Position numbers and translations under genes: made by a program. From NCBI RefSeq assembly GCF_030758455.1, contig NZ_CP132353.1:3410001-3474000 (forward strand): a stretch of DNA of 64,000 nt, given 5' to 3'. Position 1 is the first letter of the stretch; each line of letters begins with the position of its first letter. Of this stretch, positions 38,585 through 48,748 are shown piece after piece. The DNA comes from Erwinia pyri. Lineage in GTDB: Bacteria > Pseudomonadota > Gammaproteobacteria > Enterobacterales > Enterobacteriaceae. The notes below the pieces were generated by a model that worked only from the letters and a program-made list of their open reading frames with translations, was not told where the DNA came from and made no database searches.

Positions 38585-39685
38585 TCAGGCTTTAAGCGTC
38601 AGGCGTAAATCTGGCCCAACCTGACGAATATCGCTGAAGGTGAAGGCCGGCGCTTCAGCAAGTTGTGCTATGCCGGGTAAATGGCACAAACCGCGCGCCG
38701 CATCGCCCAGCAATTTTGGCGCAATATAGAGGATGAGTTCATCAACCACGCCTGCAGCCAGCAGCGCGCCAGCGAGCGTGGCGCCCGCTTCAACCCAGAC
38801 GCTGTTGATCTGCTTGCGTCCCAGCAGCATCATCAGTGAGACCAGATCCGCCTGGCCGTTATGGCGGGGAACGGTAAACTGCTCTACATTCTCTGGCCAG
38901 TTCAGGCCATCGATCTGCTGACGAGCCAGCCAGGTTGCGCCAGGCTGAGAAATTAAACGATGAGCTGGCGTCACCTGATTATGGCTGTCAATAATCACCC
39001 GTACCGGCTGACGCAAATCCTGCTGTGCATAAGCTGCCCGGGTATCCGCATCCAGCTCCTGCCAGCGAACGGTAAGAGAGGGATCGTCCGCCAGAACGGT
39101 GGCGCTGCTGCTCAGAATGGCAGAACTTTGCGCCCGCAGCCGCTGTACGTCGCGGCGCGCTTCCGGCGAAGTAATCCACTGGCTCTCGCCGCTGGCCATT
39201 GCCGTGCGGCCATCCAGAGAGGCGCCCATTTTCAGCTGCACCCAGGGGAAACCGGTGCGCATCCGTTTTAAAAAACCGCGGTTGAGCGCTTCCGCTTCCT
39301 GCATCATCAGCCCATGGCTGACCTCAATCCCGGCCTGCTGCAGACGATAGAGCCCACGCCCGGCAACTTCAGGATTAGGATCCTGCATGGCTACCACTAC
39401 CCGGCTTACGCCTGCGGCAATTAAAGCCTCGCAGCAGGGAGGCGTGCGACCATGATGGCTGCACGGCTCAAGGGTGACGTAGGCCGTTGCTCCCCGGGCC
39501 TTTTCGCCCGCCATGCGTAGGGCATGCACTTCCGCGTGCGGTTCGCCTGCACGGAAATGATAGCCTTCACCCACCATTTGCCCGTCGCGGACGATGACGC
39601 AGCCTACGTCAGGATTCGGCGTAGTGGTAAAGCGTCCGCGTCGCGCAAGCTCAAGCGCACGCGCCATCCAGATTTCATCAACCAT
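38585..39685 (-). CDS. ribD: RibD, bifunctional riboflavin deaminase/reductase
   Basis: 366 aa (E. coli 367). The N-terminal deaminase domain (residues 1-145) has the zinc motif PHAEVHAL and PCSHHGRTPPC. The C-terminal dihydrofolate-reductase-like domain has MGASLDGRTAMASGESQWIT and VWVEAGATLAGALL. It deaminates and then reduces the pyrimidine intermediate in riboflavin synthesis. It begins 3 bp after the nrdR stop, so the two are cotranscribed. Confidence 0.97.
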   Translation of the reverse strand: MVDEIWMARALELARRGRFTTTPNPDVGCVIVRDGQMVGEGYHFRAGEPHAEVHALRMAGEKARGATAYVTLEPCSHHGRTPPCCEALIAAGVSRVVVAMQDPNPEVAGRGLYRLQQAGIEVSHGLMMQEAEALNRGFLKRMRTGFPWVQLKMGASLDGRTAMASGESQWITSPEARRDVQRLRAQSSAILSSSATVLADDPSLTVRWQELDADTRAAYAQQDLRQPVRVIIDSHNQVTPAHRLISQPGATWLARQQIDGLNWPENVEQFTVPRHNGQADLVSLMMLLGRKQINSVWVEAGATLAGALLAAGVVDELILYIAPKLLGDAARGLCHLPGIAQLAEAPAFTFSDIRQVGPDLRLTLKA

Positions 39686-39688
39686 GAT

Positions 39689-40138
39689 TTAGTCCTGTAA
39701 ACGGGCGATCTCTTCGCCAAACTCACGAATATCTTCAAAGCTGCGGTAGACCGAGGCAAAGCGGATATAGGCGACTTTATCGAGCTTTTTCAGCTCATCC
39801 ATCACCAGGTTGCCGATCATCTTGCTGGGAACTTCACGCTCGCCCGTAGAGCGAAGCTGGCTTTTGATATGGCTGATGGCCGTTTCCACATCATCTGAAC
39901 TGACCGGACGCTTCTCCAGCGCTTTCATCAGCCCGCGACAGAGTTTGTCTTCATTAAAGGGCTCCCGGACATCATTGCTTTTCACCACCCTGGGCATTAC
40001 CAGCTCAGCCACCTCAAAAGTGGTAAAGCGCTCGTGGCAGACCAGACACTGGCGACGACGGCGCACCGACGTTCCCTCCCCCACCAGGCGGGAGTCGATG
40101 ACTTTGGTATCCACAGCAGAACAGAACGGGCAATGCAT
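39689..40138 (-). CDS. nrdR: NrdR, ribonucleotide reductase repressor
   Basis: 149 aa from the ATG at 40138, equal to E. coli NrdR; a longer reading to 40198 lacks homology. The N-terminal zinc ribbon is CPFC...CLVC (C3, C6, C31, C34), then an ATP-cone domain ([16 protein letters not shown]...) that senses ATP/dATP. It represses nrd operons at NrdR boxes; none is obvious in this window. First gene of the nrdR-ribD-ribH-nusB series. Confidence 0.97.
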   Translation of the reverse strand: MHCPFCSAVDTKVIDSRLVGEGTSVRRRRQCLVCHERFTTFEVAELVMPRVVKSNDVREPFNEDKLCRGLMKALEKRPVSSDDVETAISHIKSQLRSTGEREVPSKMIGNLVMDELKKLDKVAYIRFASVYRSFEDIREFGEEIARLQD

Positions 40139-40351
40139 GATGCTTCCTGATAAGTCTGGAAATTGATTCACAGTGTAGCGCGAAGTCGCGGGCAACAAAA
40201 TATCGCGTTGCCCATTTGCCCGCCTTTGTAGCTTATCCCCCCTCTGGCGTGATTAAGCCTGGTTCTTAACGGTAAAAATCGACTTAAGCGCTATAATCAG
40301 GGGGCAGTTAAGCGAAATTTTTTCTTTAAACAAGGATTAACCGGAGGATAT

Positions 40352-40789
40352 ATGGGTTTGTTTAACTTTGTAAAAGAAGCGGGCGAGAAGCTGTGGGACT
40401 CGGTAAGCGGCGGCGACGATCAGAGTAAAAAGCTGAAAGAGTACATTGATAAGCTGGGGCTGCCGGGCAGCGATAAGGTTGATGTCAGCGTGAAAGATGA
40501 CAAAGCCAGCATCAGCGGCGACGCTATCTCACAAGAGCTGAAAGAAAAAATTCTGGTCGCGGCCGGTAACGTTGCTGGTATCACGTCGGTGGAAGATAAC
40601 GTTAACGTGCAGCAGGCAGCCACCGAAGCGAAGTTCTATACCGTGAAGAAAGGCGACACGCTCAGCGCCATCTCCAAAGAAGTGTATGGCGATGCAGGCA
40701 AGTACAATAAGATCTTTGAAGCTAACAAGCCTATGCTCACCCATCCGGACAAAATTTATCCGGGACAGACACTGCGCATTCCTGAGTAA
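40352..40789 (+). CDS. kbp: Kbp (YgaU), BON and LysM domain potassium-binding protein
   Basis: 145 aa (E. coli Kbp 149). A BON domain (about residues 25-90, [26 protein letters not shown]) and a C-terminal LysM domain (about 95-144, [19 protein letters not shown]...[11 protein letters not shown]). E. coli Kbp is a cytoplasmic potassium sensor with no signal peptide, as here. In E. coli the gene is elsewhere on the chromosome, so its place between nrdR and yajI is different. A TATAAT hexamer at 40292-40297 without a good -35 would suit the RpoS control known for ygaU. Confidence 0.92.
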   Translation: MGLFNFVKEAGEKLWDSVSGGDDQSKKLKEYIDKLGLPGSDKVDVSVKDDKASISGDAISQELKEKILVAAGNVAGITSVEDNVNVQQAATEAKFYTVKKGDTLSAISKEVYGDAGKYNKIFEANKPMLTHPDKIYPGQTLRIPE

Positions 40790-40815
40790 AAAGCCGGCAA
40801 GGAGCTGCATCAGCT

Positions 40816-41379
40816 ATGGCAATTGACGTGAAGATGAAACCTCTGTGGGCAATGGCGGCTTTGATACTGGCAGGCTGTACGACTCCGGCACAGCAGCCGG
40901 AGCTGAACAAACTGCATAATCAGGTCGGCAAGCTCAATACCGAAATGCGTCAGCTGACGACGCAGGCGGCCAGCCTTGAACAGCAGAACATGCTGAACAG
41001 CGGCTCGGAAAGCGGTGCCTGGCTGCTGCCTGCCACCAATACCGCCGTGCCGCTTAAAAGCCAGCTTGGCGAGGTTCGTCTTTCCCTGAGTCATGTTGAA
41101 AGTGAAGCTAACGGCACGCGGGCTGTACTGCATATCCGTTCAGCTGCGGAGAACACTCTCCCCGCCTTCAGTTTCCAGATTGAGTGGGGAGAAATGGATG
41201 CCACAACCGGTAAGCCACTGCAGGCAGTCAGCCAGAGCCAGGCAATCAGCATTGCTGATTCTCTGCTGCCACGCAGTGAAATTACCGTGCCTTTACGCCT
41301 CAGTAATATCAGCCCCGAGCAGTTGGGCTACCTCAGAGTGCACGACATTGTGGCAAAAAACGCGCCGCCAGCACCATAA
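40816..41379 (+). CDS. yajI: YajI, DUF3251 lipoprotein
   Basis: 187 aa. The signal peptide ends in LILAGC, giving a lipidated cysteine near residue 21; an alternative ATG at 40834 would shorten the signal to a more usual length, but AAGGAG at 40798-40803 suits the upstream start better. A short coiled coil (LNKLHNQVGKLNTEMRQLTT) is followed by the DUF3251 domain (GAWLLPATNTAVPLKSQLGEVRLSLS). It occupies the yajI position beside nrdR as in E. coli; the neighbouring tsx and yajD of E. coli are absent. Function unknown. Confidence 0.83.
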   Translation: MAIDVKMKPLWAMAALILAGCTTPAQQPELNKLHNQVGKLNTEMRQLTTQAASLEQQNMLNSGSESGAWLLPATNTAVPLKSQLGEVRLSLSHVESEANGTRAVLHIRSAAENTLPAFSFQIEWGEMDATTGKPLQAVSQSQAISIADSLLPRSEITVPLRLSNISPEQLGYLRVHDIVAKNAPPAP

Positions 41380-41382
41380 AAA

Positions 41383-41404
41383 AAGGGCCGCTTTCGCGGC
41401 CCTT
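41383..41404. terminator. Bidirectional terminator between yajI and secF
   Basis: 9-bp stem AAGGGCCGC (41383-41391) / GCGGCCCTT (41396-41404) with a TTTC loop and an A-run on the left (41378-41384). Serves yajI on plus and the sec operon on minus. Confidence 0.88.
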
Positions 41405-41421
41405 GTTACACACTTTCACCC

Positions 41422-42390
41422 TTAAGGCAGAATAGAAGGCTGATCTGCACCCTCTTTTTCCACTTTTTGCTGGATCATGTGTTCACGCTTCATCCCCAGT
41501 TTCAGCGCCAGCGCTGAAGCGACATAGATAGATGAAACCGTACCGATAGAGACACCGATAAGCATGGTCAGCGAGAAGCCTTCCAGCAGCGCGCCGCCGA
41601 AGATAAACAGCATCAGTACCACCACCAGCGTAGTCGCCGATGTCATGATGGTACGGCTCAACGTCTGCGTCAGCGAAACGTTAACGATATCGTAAGGCGT
41701 ACCGCGACGGATCTTGCGGAAGTTCTCACGGATACGGTCCGAAACCACGATACTGTCGTTCAGCGAGTAGCCGATAACCGACATCAGCGACGCCACAATG
41801 GTCAGATCAATCTCAATATGGAACAGAGAGAGAATGCCCATGGTGATGATCACGTCGTGCGCCAGAGCCAGTACGGCCCCCAGCGCCAGTCGCCACTCAA
41901 AGCGGAAACCGACGTAGATCAGGATCGCAATCAGCGCCACCAGCAGCGCCATGCCGCCAGCCTGCGCCAGATCGCTCCCCACGCTTGGGCCGACAAACTC
42001 AATACGCTTGACCGTGGCGTTCTGCTGGCTCGCCTGGTTGATGATGGTCACCACCTTGTTGCCCAGCTCCTGGCCCGCATTGCCCTCGTTAGGGGACATA
42101 CGTACCAGCACGTCACGGCTGCTGCCGAAGTTCTGTACCTGAGGATCCACAAAGCCGGACTTCTCCAGCGCACCGCGCAGGGTGTCCAGTTCCGCTGGCT
42201 TCTCCAGGGTGATTTCAATCACGGTACCGCCGGTGAAATCCAGACCCCAGTTAAACCCTTTTACGCCCATTACCAGAAACGAGGCGATCAGCAGCAGAGC
42301 AGAAATAGTAAAGGCCAGTTTGTCCCAGCGCATAAAGTCATGAACTTTACGCCCGTAGTTTAGTTGTTCAACGCTATAGTCCTGTGCCAC
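41422..42390 (-). CDS. secF: SecF, protein translocase accessory subunit
   Basis: 322 aa from a GTG at 42390 (E. coli 323), with GAGGAG 6 nt upstream. Earlier in-frame starts lie inside secD and lack homology. Six transmembrane helices and a small periplasmic domain; signatures [16 protein letters not shown] and [20 protein letters not shown]. With SecD and YajC it uses the proton gradient to complete export through SecYEG. It follows secD by 10 bp. Confidence 0.96.
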   Translation of the reverse strand: MAQDYSVEQLNYGRKVHDFMRWDKLAFTISALLLIASFLVMGVKGFNWGLDFTGGTVIEITLEKPAELDTLRGALEKSGFVDPQVQNFGSSRDVLVRMSPNEGNAGQELGNKVVTIINQASQQNATVKRIEFVGPSVGSDLAQAGGMALLVALIAILIYVGFRFEWRLALGAVLALAHDVIITMGILSLFHIEIDLTIVASLMSVIGYSLNDSIVVSDRIRENFRKIRRGTPYDIVNVSLTQTLSRTIMTSATTLVVVLMLFIFGGALLEGFSLTMLIGVSIGTVSSIYVASALALKLGMKREHMIQQKVEKEGADQPSILP

Positions 42391-42400
42391 AACGCACTCC

Positions 42401-44248
42401 TCAGATAGACAGCTTGTTGATGCGTTTGCCGCCGTACAACAGGTTGACGATGGCACGGGTACCGACGATGGCGGTAAACATAGAAGTCACCACGCCAATA
42501 GCGGTGGTGATAGCGAAGCCTTTGATCGAGCCGGTGCCTACCGCATAGAGAATGATGGCGGTAATCAGCGTGGTGACGTTGGCGTCGATAATACTGGAGA
42601 ACGCGCCTTTATAGCCTTCATGGATAGCCTGCTGAACGGAACGTCCGTTCTTCAGCTCTTCCTTGATACGTTCATTAATCAGTACGTTCGCATCCACCGC
42701 CACCGCAAGCGTCAGGACGATACCTGCAATCCCCGGCATGGTCAGCGTGGCGCCAGGCAGCAGCGACATGATGCCGACAATCATCACCAGGTTAGCCACC
42801 AGTGCCGTAGTCGCAATTACCCCGAACTTACGGTAGTAAACCACCATAAATACGATAGAGGCGATCAGGCCCCACAGGCACGCTTCCAGACCCTGAGTAA
42901 TGTTCTGCTGACCCATAGTTGGGCCAATCGTCCGCTCTTCCACAATCTGGATAGGCGCAATCAGCGCACCGGCACGCAGCAGCAGAGAGAGCTGGCGGGC
43001 TTCATTCGGGTTGCTGATACCGGTGATGCGGAAGCTGTTCCCCAGACGAGACTGGATATTCGCAACGTTAATCACCTCTTCCTGCTTCGCCAGGATCGCC
43101 CGGCCGTTGGCATCTTTCTTGCCGCTGTCTTTATATTCGACAAACAGCGTAGCCATTGGCTTACCGATATTATCCTTGGTGAAGTTGGACATGATGTTGC
43201 CGCCCGCGCTGTCCAGCGAGATGTTCACCTGTGCCTGGTTGTACTCATCCTGGCTCGAGGTGGAGTCAGTGATGTGGTCACCGGTCAGGATCACGCGCTT
43301 GTACAACGTGACAGGCTGACCATCACGGGTGTTTTTCACTTCCGAATCACCCGGGACGCGGCCATTAGCCGCCGCGGTTGGATCGACAGTGGTGTTCACC
43401 AGACGGAATTCCAGCGTGGCCGTTGCGCCCAGAATCTCTTTCGCACGGGCCGTATCCTGAATACCAGGCAGTTCAACCACAATGCGATCCGAACCCTGGC
43501 GCTGAACCAGCGGCTCGGCGACGCCGAGTTGGTTAACACGGTTACGTAGGATAGTGATGTTCTGCTGAACCGCATATTCACGGGCTTCACGCAGACGCTC
43601 ATCAGTCATCACCGCTCGCAGGGCAGTCTCGCCGGTGCCGTTAATCACCAGATCGCGATGGCGGCCTGACAGATAGCTGACGGCATCATCACGCGCGGCG
43701 GCATCACGGAAACGAATTTCCAGACCGTAATTGTCGGTTTTGCGAACGTTGGTATAAGGAATGTTTTTGTCACGCAGATCGCTTCTGAGGTTGTCGATGT
43801 TCTGCTCCTGGAGTTTACCCAGAGCGGTATCCATATCGACTTCCATCAGGAAGTGTACGCCGCCACGCAAATCAAGACCGAGTTTCATCGGCTCTGCGGC
43901 CAGCATGCTCAGCCAGGTTGGGGTGGCCGGGGCAAGGTTAAGCGCCACGACGTAGTTCTCGCCAAGCACTTTTGTTATGGCATCACGGGCGCGTAACTGC
44001 ACGTCACCGTTAGCAAAGCGCGCCATAATAGCGCCATTTTCCAGGGCAATTGATTTGCTCTGAATATTCTCTTGTTTTAAGGCATCTTGGATCTGAACCA
44101 GCGTCTGCTCACTGGCGGCGCTTCCGCGCGCGCCAGTGATCTGAACAGCCGGATCCTCACCATAAAGGTTGGGAAGCGCGTACAGCAGACCGACGAGTAA
44201 TACGACGATCAGCATGATGTACTTCCACAAAGGATAACGGTTTAACAC
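42401..44248 (-). CDS. secD: SecD, protein translocase accessory subunit
   Basis: 615 aa, equal to E. coli SecD. One N-terminal helix ([21 protein letters not shown]), a large periplasmic P1 domain starting near [18 protein letters not shown], and five more helices with the RND-type motif [17 protein letters not shown]. It forms a complex with SecF. In the operon order tgt-yajC-secD-secF on the minus strand. Confidence 0.97.
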   Translation of the reverse strand: MLNRYPLWKYIMLIVVLLVGLLYALPNLYGEDPAVQITGARGSAASEQTLVQIQDALKQENIQSKSIALENGAIMARFANGDVQLRARDAITKVLGENYVVALNLAPATPTWLSMLAAEPMKLGLDLRGGVHFLMEVDMDTALGKLQEQNIDNLRSDLRDKNIPYTNVRKTDNYGLEIRFRDAAARDDAVSYLSGRHRDLVINGTGETALRAVMTDERLREAREYAVQQNITILRNRVNQLGVAEPLVQRQGSDRIVVELPGIQDTARAKEILGATATLEFRLVNTTVDPTAAANGRVPGDSEVKNTRDGQPVTLYKRVILTGDHITDSTSSQDEYNQAQVNISLDSAGGNIMSNFTKDNIGKPMATLFVEYKDSGKKDANGRAILAKQEEVINVANIQSRLGNSFRITGISNPNEARQLSLLLRAGALIAPIQIVEERTIGPTMGQQNITQGLEACLWGLIASIVFMVVYYRKFGVIATTALVANLVMIVGIMSLLPGATLTMPGIAGIVLTLAVAVDANVLINERIKEELKNGRSVQQAIHEGYKGAFSSIIDANVTTLITAIILYAVGTGSIKGFAITTAIGVVTSMFTAIVGTRAIVNLLYGGKRINKLSI

Positions 44249-44275
44249 GGCAGTTCCCTTAGGGAAAACAAAAAA

Positions 44276-44605
44276 TTAAAGCGCCTTCATCGTACCTTTC
44301 GGCAGAACGGCAGCCACGAAATCACGTTTCACCACAACTTCCGTTGTGTCGTTCAGCGCGATAGCCACATAGCCAGTTTCAGCCACTTTAGTGACGCGAC
44401 CTACCAGGCCACCCGTTGTCAGCACTTCATCACCTTTGGAGATGGAATCCATCAGTTTTTTGTGCTCTTTAGCGCGTTTCTGCTGTGGACGCAGGATCAT
44501 GAAGTAGAAAATCAGACCAAAAACCACCAGCATAATAACCAGTGAATAGGGGCTTCCCTGAGATGGCGCCGCTGCTGCCACTGCGTCAGAAATGAACAAG
44601 CTCAT
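44276..44605 (-). CDS. yajC: YajC, Sec translocon accessory protein
   Basis: 109 aa (E. coli 110). One transmembrane helix (SLVIMLVVFGLIFYFMILRPQQKR) and a small cytoplasmic domain (LTTGGLVGRVTKVAETGYVAIAL). Associates with SecDF-YidC. 24 bp after tgt and 27 bp before secD on the minus strand. Confidence 0.97.
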   Translation of the reverse strand: MSLFISDAVAAAAPSQGSPYSLVIMLVVFGLIFYFMILRPQQKRAKEHKKLMDSISKGDEVLTTGGLVGRVTKVAETGYVAIALNDTTEVVVKRDFVAAVLPKGTMKAL

Positions 44606-44629
44606 TAAATTTCCCTCATTGTTTAATTA

Positions 44630-45790
<1,161 letters not shown>

Positions 45791-45849
45791 TTAACAGCCG
45801 TACACCATGTGCGGCCGCGTCTTCACAGGCCCGGAGGCCTGCAGAAAAA

Positions 45850-46926
45850 TTATTCGCCCACTTTTTCGCTGACAGCGTCCGGATTGCGGGTGATATACAT
45901 CGCATCGCCATAGCTGAAGAAGCGGTACTGCTCTGCTACTGCCTGTTGGTAGGCGTGCATCGTATGGCGATAGCCAGCAAAGGCGGAGACCAGCATGATC
46001 AGCGTGGATTCCGGCAGGTGGAAATTGGTGATCAGCGCATCAATCACCTGATAGTGGTAGCCCGGATAGATAAAGATTTTGGTATCGTCGAAAAACGGCG
46101 CGATAAGCGCTTCACCGGCCGCCTGTGCCGCACTCTCCAGCGAGCGTACCGATGTGGTGCCTACCGCCACAACGCGATTGCCGCGCGCTTTACAGGCCAG
46201 CACCGCATCCACGACCTCCTGCGGCACTTCCGCATATTCGGCGTGCATAATGTGATCTTCAATGCTTTCAACCCTGACCGGCTGGAAAGTCCCTGCGCCA
46301 ACATGCAGCGTGACGAAGGCCGTCTCAACGCCTTTTTCCCGCAGCGCGGCCAGCAGCGGCTCGTCAAAATGCAGACCGGCGGTGGGAGCGGCAACGGCGC
46401 CAGGCTTCTCGCTATAAACCGTTTGGTAGAGTTCGCGGTCAGCATCTTCATCGGGGCGATCGATATAGGGCGGCAGCGGCATATGCCCAACCGCGTTAAG
46501 GATATCCAGTACCGCGCGCTCATCATCAAAGCGCAACTCAAACAGCGCGTCATGACGAGCGACCATAGTGGCCTTCACGCTTTCATCGTCCCCCAGCAGC
46601 AGCTCTGCGCCAGGCTTGGGCGCTTTCGAGGCGCGAACATGCGCCAGCACACGATGCTCATCCAGCATACGTTCGACCAGCACTTCAATCTTGCCGCCGC
46701 TGACTTTGCGGCCAAACAGGCGAGCCGGGATCACCCGCGTATTGTTGAAGACCAGCAGATCGCCCGGATTGAGTTTATCCAACAAATCAGTAAAGACCCC
46801 GTGCGACAGCGCCCCGTCCGGCCCGTTCAGGGAGAGAAGGCGGCATCCGCTACGCTGAGCCTGCGGATAGTGGGCAATCAAAGATTCGGGCAACTCAAAA
46901 GAAAAATCGGCAACGCGCATGGTCAT
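45850..46926 (-). CDS. queA: QueA, S-adenosylmethionine:tRNA ribosyltransferase-isomerase
   Basis: 358 aa (E. coli 356). It transfers the ribosyl part of SAM to preQ1-tRNA to make epoxyqueuosine. Conserved [44 protein letters not shown] and the C-terminal [15 protein letters not shown]. First gene of the queA-tgt-yajC-secD-secF run; 95 bp separate it from tgt. Confidence 0.97.
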   Translation of the reverse strand: MTMRVADFSFELPESLIAHYPQAQRSGCRLLSLNGPDGALSHGVFTDLLDKLNPGDLLVFNNTRVIPARLFGRKVSGGKIEVLVERMLDEHRVLAHVRASKAPKPGAELLLGDDESVKATMVARHDALFELRFDDERAVLDILNAVGHMPLPPYIDRPDEDADRELYQTVYSEKPGAVAAPTAGLHFDEPLLAALREKGVETAFVTLHVGAGTFQPVRVESIEDHIMHAEYAEVPQEVVDAVLACKARGNRVVAVGTTSVRSLESAAQAAGEALIAPFFDDTKIFIYPGYHYQVIDALITNFHLPESTLIMLVSAFAGYRHTMHAYQQAVAEQYRFFSYGDAMYITRNPDAVSEKVGE

Positions 46927-47060
46927 TCACAGTCAGGGAAATCAGGGCGCACATTCTAGCTGAAAAGCTGCCATTTCTAAACAAGCTAATGCCTGGCGCC
47001 CCCAGAACATTCTCAGAGCCGCCTTGATACAGACCTCTTCGCGTCAGCCAGCGCCCCTGG

Positions 47061-47144
47061 CGTTGTACCTAAGCAGCAAGAGAAGCTGTTCTGGATGGGC
47101 TTAAGTGATTCAGGTGAGAGAGCACAGCTAACGCAGGTACAACG
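47061..47144. repeat. Perfect 10-bp inverted repeat in the queA-acpH divergent region
   Basis: CGTTGTACCT (47061-47070) and its exact inverse AGGTACAACG (47135-47144) flank 64 bp in the 246-bp gap between the divergent genes. It could be a DNA-binding pair or a small element; no other signal is evident there. Confidence 0.5.
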
Positions 47145-47172
47145 TTAATGAATAAGACGATATACTGGTGAG

Positions 47173-47754
47173 ATGAATTTTCTTGCGCATTTACATCTGG
47201 CCTCGCTGGCCCAAAGCTCCCTTCTGGGTAACCTGATGGCCGATTTCGTGCGCGGGAATCCGCACAATGAGTGGCCTGAAGCGGTTGCGGAAGGCATTCT
47301 GCATCACCGCCGCATCGATGTGATGACCGACTCTCTGCCTGAAGTTCGCGCAGCGCGGGACTTTTTCCGTCCCGAGACCCGTCGCGTCTCCCCTATTACT
47401 CTTGACGTAATTTGGGATCATTTTTTGTCACGACACTGGGACAGCATTCAGCCGGAAATTTCTCTGCCAACTTTTCTGGCTCAGGCGAAATCTGTGATCG
47501 AACCCGATTTAGCCTCTACGCCGGAGCGGTTCCAGAATCTTAACCGTTACTTATGGAGCGAGCGCTGGATGGAGAAGTATGCCGAGGCGGACTATCTGCA
47601 GCCGGTACTGCGCGGCATGGCAAGCCGCCGTCCTCGTCTGGCGGCGCTGGAGGAGTCCTGGCAGGATTTCATCACGAACTATCAGCAATTTAACGATTTT
47701 TTCTGGCAGTTCTATCCGGTTATGATGGAAAAGGCTGCCCGCCAGGCGCTTTAA
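47173..47754 (+). CDS. acpH: AcpH, acyl-carrier-protein phosphodiesterase
   Basis: 193 aa, equal to E. coli AcpH (YajB). A divergent HD-type metalloenzyme that removes the phosphopantetheine arm from ACP. Conserved [50 protein letters not shown] and GMASRRPRL. Divergent from queA as in E. coli. Confidence 0.95.
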   Translation: MNFLAHLHLASLAQSSLLGNLMADFVRGNPHNEWPEAVAEGILHHRRIDVMTDSLPEVRAARDFFRPETRRVSPITLDVIWDHFLSRHWDSIQPEISLPTFLAQAKSVIEPDLASTPERFQNLNRYLWSERWMEKYAEADYLQPVLRGMASRRPRLAALEESWQDFITNYQQFNDFFWQFYPVMMEKAARQAL

Positions 47755-47834
47755 GGGCGCCAGCGGCAATTCTGCTTGTCCTTTTGCTGAAAAGGGCTAT
47801 TGTATTGAGCTGCTTTAGTAATTTTAATTTTTTG

Positions 47835-47871
47835 ATAGGTTTAACCTATCACAGTAATCGGCGTTTAACGC
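47835..47871 (+). promoter_or_regulatory. OxyR-type binding site upstream of the peroxiredoxin gene
   Basis: ATAGGTTTAACCTAT (47835-47849) matches the OxyR half-motif ATAGnTnnnAnCTAT at every specified position and is flanked to give a 17-bp palindrome. After the required 7-bp spacer a second, degenerate half-motif begins ATCG (47857-47871). The site is 73-109 bp upstream of the start codon. Confidence 0.72.
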
Positions 47872-47943
47872 TGGTGCCTCTACGGGCGTCGCTTTTATAC
47901 TCCGCGTTGTCTCTTTAATCTAACTACTTCTACAGGAGTGAAC

Positions 47944-48546
47944 ATGGTCCTGGTAACTCGTCAAGCCCCAGATTTTACCGCCGCAGCCGTGCTGGGCAAC
48001 GGTGAAATTGTTGAGAACTTCAACTTCAAAAAACACACTGCTGGTAAAGCTACCGTTGTGTTCTTCTGGCCAATGGACTTCACCTTCGTTTGTCCTTCTG
48101 AGCTGATTGCCTTCGACAAGCGTTACGAAGAGTTCCAGAAGCGCGGCGTGGAAGTTGTCGGCGTTTCTTTCGATTCTGAGTTTGTGCATAACGCATGGCG
48201 CAAAACCCCAATCGACAAAGGCGGCATCGGCGAAGTGAAATATGCCATGGTTGCTGATATCAAGCGTGAAGTGCAGAAAGCTTACGGTATTGAGCATCCG
48301 GATGCAGGCGTTGCGCTGCGTGGTTCATTCCTGATCGACAAAGCCGGTGTGGTTCGCCACCAGGTTGTTAACGATCTGCCACTGGGCCGTAACGTTGACG
48401 AAATGCTGCGCATGGTTGACGCGCTGCAGTTCCACGAAGAGCACGGCGAAGTGTGCCCGGCTCAGTGGGAAAAAGGAAAAGAAGGTATGGGCGCATCGCC
48501 AGACGGCGTGGCTAAGTACCTCTCTGAGAACGCGGCTAAGCTGTAA
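47944..48546 (+). CDS. tsaA: Typical 2-Cys peroxiredoxin (AhpC/TSA family)
   Basis: 200 aa from the ATG at 47944 with AGGAG 5 nt upstream; a GTG two codons earlier is less likely since it overlaps that box. Peroxidatic cysteine in FTFVCPSE, resolving cysteine in GEVCPAQW, both in normal positions. It resembles Salmonella TsaA rather than the AhpC paired with AhpF; no ahpF follows. It reduces H2O2 or organic peroxides with a thiol reductant such as thioredoxin, by family. OxyR control is suggested by the upstream site. Confidence 0.9.
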   Translation: MVLVTRQAPDFTAAAVLGNGEIVENFNFKKHTAGKATVVFFWPMDFTFVCPSELIAFDKRYEEFQKRGVEVVGVSFDSEFVHNAWRKTPIDKGGIGEVKYAMVADIKREVQKAYGIEHPDAGVALRGSFLIDKAGVVRHQVVNDLPLGRNVDEMLRMVDALQFHEEHGEVCPAQWEKGKEGMGASPDGVAKYLSENAAKL

Positions 48547-48560
48547 CAGCCCCGCTTCTG

Positions 48561-48587
48561 AAAGGCTCGCTTCGGCGGGCCTTTTTT
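48561..48587 (+). terminator. Intrinsic terminator of the peroxiredoxin gene
   Basis: Stem AAAGGCTCGC / GCGGGCCTTT (one T-G wobble) with a TTCG tetraloop, ending in a six-T run. 15 bp after the stop. Confidence 0.92.
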
Positions 48588-48748
48588 ATTTCTGCTTTAT
48601 TTATTCTGCCGCTTTGCTGGTGGTGCTTTCCCATTCCGGCGTGGCTGAGTTAAGCGGCGATTTCATTGCCGCCAGGATTGCGTTACTGTCGGAGAAGCCG
48701 GAGCCGTCAGGTTTCGCCCCCGGACTTTATTCAAGGCAATAACTGAAC

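Noticed and set aside
48588..48748. Pho box before the phosphatase gene
   Set aside because: CTGTC-like fragments occur (CTGTCGG, CCGTCAG) but not with the 11-bp tandem spacing and AT-rich centre that PhoB needs.
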